The position numbers were made by a program, and so were the translations under genes. A DNA stretch of 64,000 nucleotides from JAICIG01 sp035532215 (GTDB lineage: Bacteria; Planctomycetota; Planctomycetia; Pirellulales; JAICIG01), in NCBI GenBank assembly GCA_035532215.1, contig DATKRK010000251.1, positions 1 to 64,000 on the forward strand, read 5' to 3'. Of the stretch, positions 60,978 to 64,000 are shown one piece after another (within the stretch, counting starts at the first letter, position 1; each line of letters opens with the position of its first letter). The notes under the pieces were generated by a model, which was given only the letters and a program-made list of their open reading frames with translations, ran no database searches and was not told the origin of the DNA.

Positions 60978-62471
60978 TCAATCCAGGTACTTGCGCCGCA
61001 GTCCCGAAAGCGCCGTAAAAGCCGGTTTAAAATTCCCGCCGGAGTCGACCAGGCCGGCATAAGGAAACTCGGCCGTCTCGCCGTCGCGAAGCTGGTTCCA
61101 GAACACGCCGTGGACCGCGGGCTTGGCGAAAAACAGCGGGAAATAATGCTTGATCCAGGCAGCCTGGTTCTCGGGCGACCAGCCGCCGGGGAAGGCGTCG
61201 GCGATCGGCTGCGGGCGCCCTTTGGCGGCCGGCGCCGGCTGTTGGCTGCCAGGCACGCTAATCATCAACTGCAAAGGCAGCCCCAGACAGCTCCAAAGAT
61301 CGAGCAACCGGCTGAACTCCAATCGGTCGCGTGGATACGAGCCGCCCGGGTAATAGCCCATATTGATTTCCAACCCGATGCCCGAGAGTTGCAGCCCCGC
61401 GCGCACCAACGCGTCGGCAAAGTGCAGCGGCGAGAGATCGGGCGTCGTGCGGCTCATGTACTCGGCCCAAGGCTGATCGAAGCGCACGACCAGCGGCGTG
61501 GAGGGGTCGACATCGCGGATGATCTCGATCGCCCGCACCGCCAGCCGCAGCTTTTGCTCTTCGCTGAGCGAAAGCGCCTCGCCGACGTTGACTCGCGAGG
61601 CGCAGTGCCAGACTTGCGCCTTGCCTCGATAACGGCTGACGACGGCCTCGACGTAGTCGCTGGCGAACGATTGCACGTTGTTGAAATCGCCTTCCCACAA
61701 ATACAGCCAGTCGGGCAGCCCCAGCGCATCGAGCCGGAGCAAGGGGCCGGCGCAAACCGCCAGCGAGTGCTTGCCGCACCATTCGATCTGGCGGTCGAAG
61801 GCCTCCCACTGGTAGCGGCCTTCGCTGGCCTCGACCTGGCGCCAGGCCAGCGGCACGATGGCGGCGTTGAAGGTCCGCAGGAATTGCCCGTCGAGAGGCG
61901 GTTCGGGCGCGTCCGGGCCGAGACTGGCGCCGAGCAAGGCGTTGATTCGCGGCGATTGACGCTGCCGCGCGGCCAGCGCCTGATCGATGTAACTGGAGAC
62001 CAGCAAATCGCTCACGTCAAAGGCGCCGACGATGGCCTTTTCGGCGAATTCGGCGGCCTTCGCCGGGTCGTGCTGCGACGTCACCGCGCGCGATAAAAAT
62101 CCCAGCGCCTTGTGCAGCGCCGCTTCGATCTTGGGGGGCGTCACCAGGCCGATCGACTGCCAATCGGCGATCTGGTTGCGCACCTGGTGGACCTTGCCGC
62201 GCGCCAGCTCGACGAGCAATTGATAAGGGCGGTCGCGCTCCATCAAGGTCGCGGTCGAAAGCATGACTTCGCCGTGGCCCGCGACCGGCCAGGGAATCAA
62301 GAATTTCCCCGAGTCGACGACGTGCCGTTCGATGATCAATTCGCCGTCGCTCAAGCGCGTGCGGCAGTGCCAGGGAATCTGATCGGGGCCGGCCATATAG
62401 GCGCGTTCAGCCAAACGCGGGGTCAGACGGCCGTTCGGCGGCACGATCAACCGCATCAAGCCATTGGGCAT
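60978..62471 (-). CDS. GH10-like TIM-barrel protein with doubtful catalytic residues
   Basis: 497 residues. The N-terminal half (1-190) is a beta-rich region with SDGELIIERHVVDSGKFLIP, resembling domains found before planctomycete GH10-like barrels. From about residue 190 it resembles endo-1,4-beta-xylanases of family GH10: FNAAIVPLAWRQVEASEGRY, DRQIEWCGKHSLAVCAGPLL, SDYVEAVVSRYRGKAQVWHC, FADALVRAGLQLSGIGLEIN. In GH10 the acid/base Glu sits in a W..VNEA motif; here that place reads WHCASRVNVGEAL (about 287-299), with no clear NE pair. A Glu is present in GLEINMGY (about 367), near where the nucleophile should be. No signal peptide is visible. It may be a non-catalytic or altered glycan-binding barrel. 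Convergent with phosphoketolase. Confidence 0.7.
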   Translation of the reverse strand: MPNGLMRLIVPPNGRLTPRLAERAYMAGPDQIPWHCRTRLSDGELIIERHVVDSGKFLIPWPVAGHGEVMLSTATLMERDRPYQLLVELARGKVHQVRNQIADWQSIGLVTPPKIEAALHKALGFLSRAVTSQHDPAKAAEFAEKAIVGAFDVSDLLVSSYIDQALAARQRQSPRINALLGASLGPDAPEPPLDGQFLRTFNAAIVPLAWRQVEASEGRYQWEAFDRQIEWCGKHSLAVCAGPLLRLDALGLPDWLYLWEGDFNNVQSFASDYVEAVVSRYRGKAQVWHCASRVNVGEALSLSEEQKLRLAVRAIEIIRDVDPSTPLVVRFDQPWAEYMSRTTPDLSPLHFADALVRAGLQLSGIGLEINMGYYPGGSYPRDRLEFSRLLDLWSCLGLPLQLMISVPGSQQPAPAAKGRPQPIADAFPGGWSPENQAAWIKHYFPLFFAKPAVHGVFWNQLRDGETAEFPYAGLVDSGGNFKPAFTALSGLRRKYLD

Positions 62472-62677
62472 AAGCTGCTCACCACGCGCACAGGTCCGAC
62501 GAACGGGCGACGAATCGACGAGCCGATTCCCAGCGATCCCGACCGGCGCCCGCGCCGTCCGCCTGGCCTTCGCCGCTATCCAATTTCTCTATTGATTGTT
62601 ATACTCCGCCCGATGGATAAGGGCATCCCAAAAAGTCACAGCCGCCTGTCTCTCATGTCGGAACGGAGAATTCTGCC

Positions 62678-63580
62678 GTGACGCGCGATGCGGTGCTCGA
62701 AACCTCTCTGGGCGATTTGCCCGTCCGCCGCGGCAAAGTCCGCGACGTCTACGACCTGGGCGACCGCTTGCTGCTGGTCGCCAGCGATCGGATCAGCGCG
62801 TTCGATTGGGTGCTGCCTTCGGGAATTCCCGACAAGGGCCGGGTCTTGACGCAAACCAGCGTGTTCTGGTTCGAGCGGCTGGGGGAGCCGAATCATCTGC
62901 TCTCCACCGACTTGGCCGAGGCCGGTTTGCCCGCCGCAATCGACCTGGCGCCGCTTGTCGGCCGCTCGATGCTGGTTCGCAAAACCGAAGTCGTGCCGAT
63001 CGAGTGCGTCGTGCGCGGGTATCTTTCTGGTTCGGGCTGGAAGGAGTATTCGCGGCAAGGGACCGTCTGCGGGGAGCCGCTGCCGCCCGGTTTGCGCGAA
63101 AGCGACCGGCTCGAGCAGCCGATTTTCACTCCGGCTACGAAGGCCGAAAGCGGCCACGACGAGAATATCTCGTTCGAACGGATGGCCGACCTCGTCGGCC
63201 TGGAGACCGCCGAGGAATTGCGGCGTCGCAGCCTCGACATCTACCAGCGAGGCGCCGAACACGCTCTCGAGCGCGGAATTATCGTCGCCGACACCAAGTT
63301 CGAGTGGGGCTGGGTCGACTCGCCCGGCGGCCGGCGGTTGATTTTGATCGACGAGGCGCTGACGCCTGACAGTTCGCGGTTCTGGCCGGCCGACCGCTAC
63401 GAACCAGGCCGCGGCCAGGCGTCGTTCGACAAGCAGTTCGTCCGCGACTGGTTGGAGAGCACGACTTGGGATAAGAACAGCCCGCCGCCCAAGCTGCCCG
63501 ATGACGTGATCGCCAAGACGCGGGCCAAGTACATCGAAGTTTACGAGATTCTCACCGGGCAGTCGTTTGCCTGGAAGTGA
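62678..63580 (+). CDS. purC: phosphoribosylaminoimidazole-succinocarboxamide synthase (SAICAR synthetase)
   Basis: 300 residues from a GTG at 62678, with GGAG ten nt upstream; the ATG at 62655 is closed by a stop after eight codons. Purine biosynthesis step 8: CAIR + L-aspartate + ATP to SAICAR. Motifs: RRGKVRDVYDLGDRLLLVAS (ATP-binding loop), DRISAFDWVLPSGIPDKGRV, PIECVVRGYLSGSGWKEY (PurC signature), TKAESGHDENISFERM and DTKFEWGWVD, then LIDEALTPDSSRFWPADRY. Length agrees with the 290-300-residue PurC group. Divergent from the GH10-like gene. Confidence 0.95.
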   Translation: MTRDAVLETSLGDLPVRRGKVRDVYDLGDRLLLVASDRISAFDWVLPSGIPDKGRVLTQTSVFWFERLGEPNHLLSTDLAEAGLPAAIDLAPLVGRSMLVRKTEVVPIECVVRGYLSGSGWKEYSRQGTVCGEPLPPGLRESDRLEQPIFTPATKAESGHDENISFERMADLVGLETAEELRRRSLDIYQRGAEHALERGIIVADTKFEWGWVDSPGGRRLILIDEALTPDSSRFWPADRYEPGRGQASFDKQFVRDWLESTTWDKNSPPPKLPDDVIAKTRAKYIEVYEILTGQSFAWK

Positions 63581-63603
63581 ACGCGGCTGCGACCGAGCGT
63601 TCG

Positions 63604-64000
63604 TTAACGGGCCGACTTTGCGCTGCGCTTGGCATCGATGCGTTTGACTTCGGCATCGTGCTGGATGGTCGCCTCGTCGCCGGGCGCCAGGTCGCGCAGG
63701 CTGGCGAAGTCGCCGTTGAGCGTGATCTCGCAATCGGCGGCCAGGGGAAATTTTCGCTCGCGACCGTCTGCCGTAATTTCAAGCTGCCGCTGTTCGAGAT
63801 TGAGCCGCAGCAGTTTTCCGGAAAGCGTGACGACCCGGTAGGCTTCGATCGAGACGGCATCGCGCTCGCTTCCGTGCAAAAAGTAAGCAGCCGAAATTCG
63901 ATCGCCCGGTTGGAGCATGGCGAGCGTGACCGAACGCCCCTCGAATTCTCGTTGGCCGTTCAAGAGCGGCTTCAGATCGGGCGGAACGTGGAGCAGGCGA
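63604..64000 (-). CDS. protein of unknown function, 5' part outside the window
   Basis: The frame is open to the window edge: the residues before the TTG at 63963 read RLLHVPPDLKPLLNGQREFEG, in keeping with the rest, so the start lies beyond 64000. At least 131 residues are present, a beta-rich chain (RVVTLSGKLLRLNLEQRQLE; PLAADCEITLNGDFASLRDL) and then PGDEATIQHDAEVKRIDAKR. It has the feel of small beta-barrel domains, but no family can be named. Convergent with purC, 23 bp away. Confidence 0.65.
   Translation of the reverse strand, partial: RLLHVPPDLKPLLNGQREFEGRSVTLAMLQPGDRISAAYFLHGSERDAVSIEAYRVVTLSGKLLRLNLEQRQLEITADGRERKFPLAADCEITLNGDFASLRDLAPGDEATIQHDAEVKRIDAKRSAKSAR

Noticed and set aside
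1..64000. tRNA, rRNA, CRISPR array, prophage or integrase
   Set aside because: No cloverleaf with a T-psi-C-type arm, no rRNA-like stretch, no regularly spaced direct repeats with unique spacers, and no phage or recombinase protein was found by reading.

Overview
This GC-rich window (by eye about 60-65% GC) looks like chromosome from a planctomycete, probably Pirellulales-like. The main evidence is two very large surface or secreted proteins that start with a basic leader and an LEPR-XLL-type motif, carry SdrD_B-like or cadherin-like tandem repeats, and end in DUF4214 modules. Small secreted proteins of no known family, a Tat-targeted Gfo/Idh/MocA oxidoreductase and a Lys/Ala-rich histone H1-like protein fit the same picture. 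No rRNA, tRNA, CRISPR array, integrase or transposase gene was seen.

Layout. 0.2-4.1 kb: three proteins of unknown function (a membrane-anchored HEAT-like protein and two small exported-looking proteins), then ribosomal protein bS21. 4.2-9.2 kb, minus strand: a four-gene membrane module, hyfB-hyfC-hyfE-hyfF-like, without any hydrogenase or NuoCD/NuoB-like electron-transfer subunit. 9.4-15.5 kb, minus strand: a nitrogen/methylamine-type operon made of a class II glutamine amidotransferase, a GXGXG protein, an FMN glutamate-synthase-like protein, a type III glutamine synthetase and a monomeric sarcosine-oxidase-family flavoprotein. This resembles the glxBCD-glnT / N-methylglutamate pathway, with a single-chain oxidase in place of the four-subunit dehydrogenase. 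15.8-19.6 kb: a cyclophilin fused to eight SdrD_B-like repeats and DUF4214. 19.9-22.4 kb: an H1-like protein, a UvrD-type helicase remnant, a two-domain basic protein with a possible DNA-binding role, and a Gly/Tyr-rich exported protein. 22.6-32.2 kb: a TetR regulator with a readable promoter and operator, then an RND efflux adaptor and two paralogous HAE1-type permeases. 32.4-35.8 kb: a MocA-family oxidoreductase, an exported unknown, a nitrilase-superfamily amidase and an EF-hand protein. 36.1-57.2 kb: one reading frame of 7,014 codons, a third of the window, encoding a metzincin / Asp-box / cadherin-like / DUF4214 giant. 57.7-64 kb: a small exported beta-rich protein, phosphoketolase, a GH10-like protein with doubtful catalytic residues, purC, and the end of an unknown gene cut by the window edge.

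The most unusual pattern is between the genes. At least five sequence-unrelated families of short elements share one design: a GTAG, GTGG, GTTG or GGAG tetranucleotide next to a small hairpin, with the unit repeated in inverted orientation to make a pair. This is the design of REP/BIME elements moved by RAYT (Y1) transposases. One copy carries another family nested inside it, and one supplies the stop codon of a gene.
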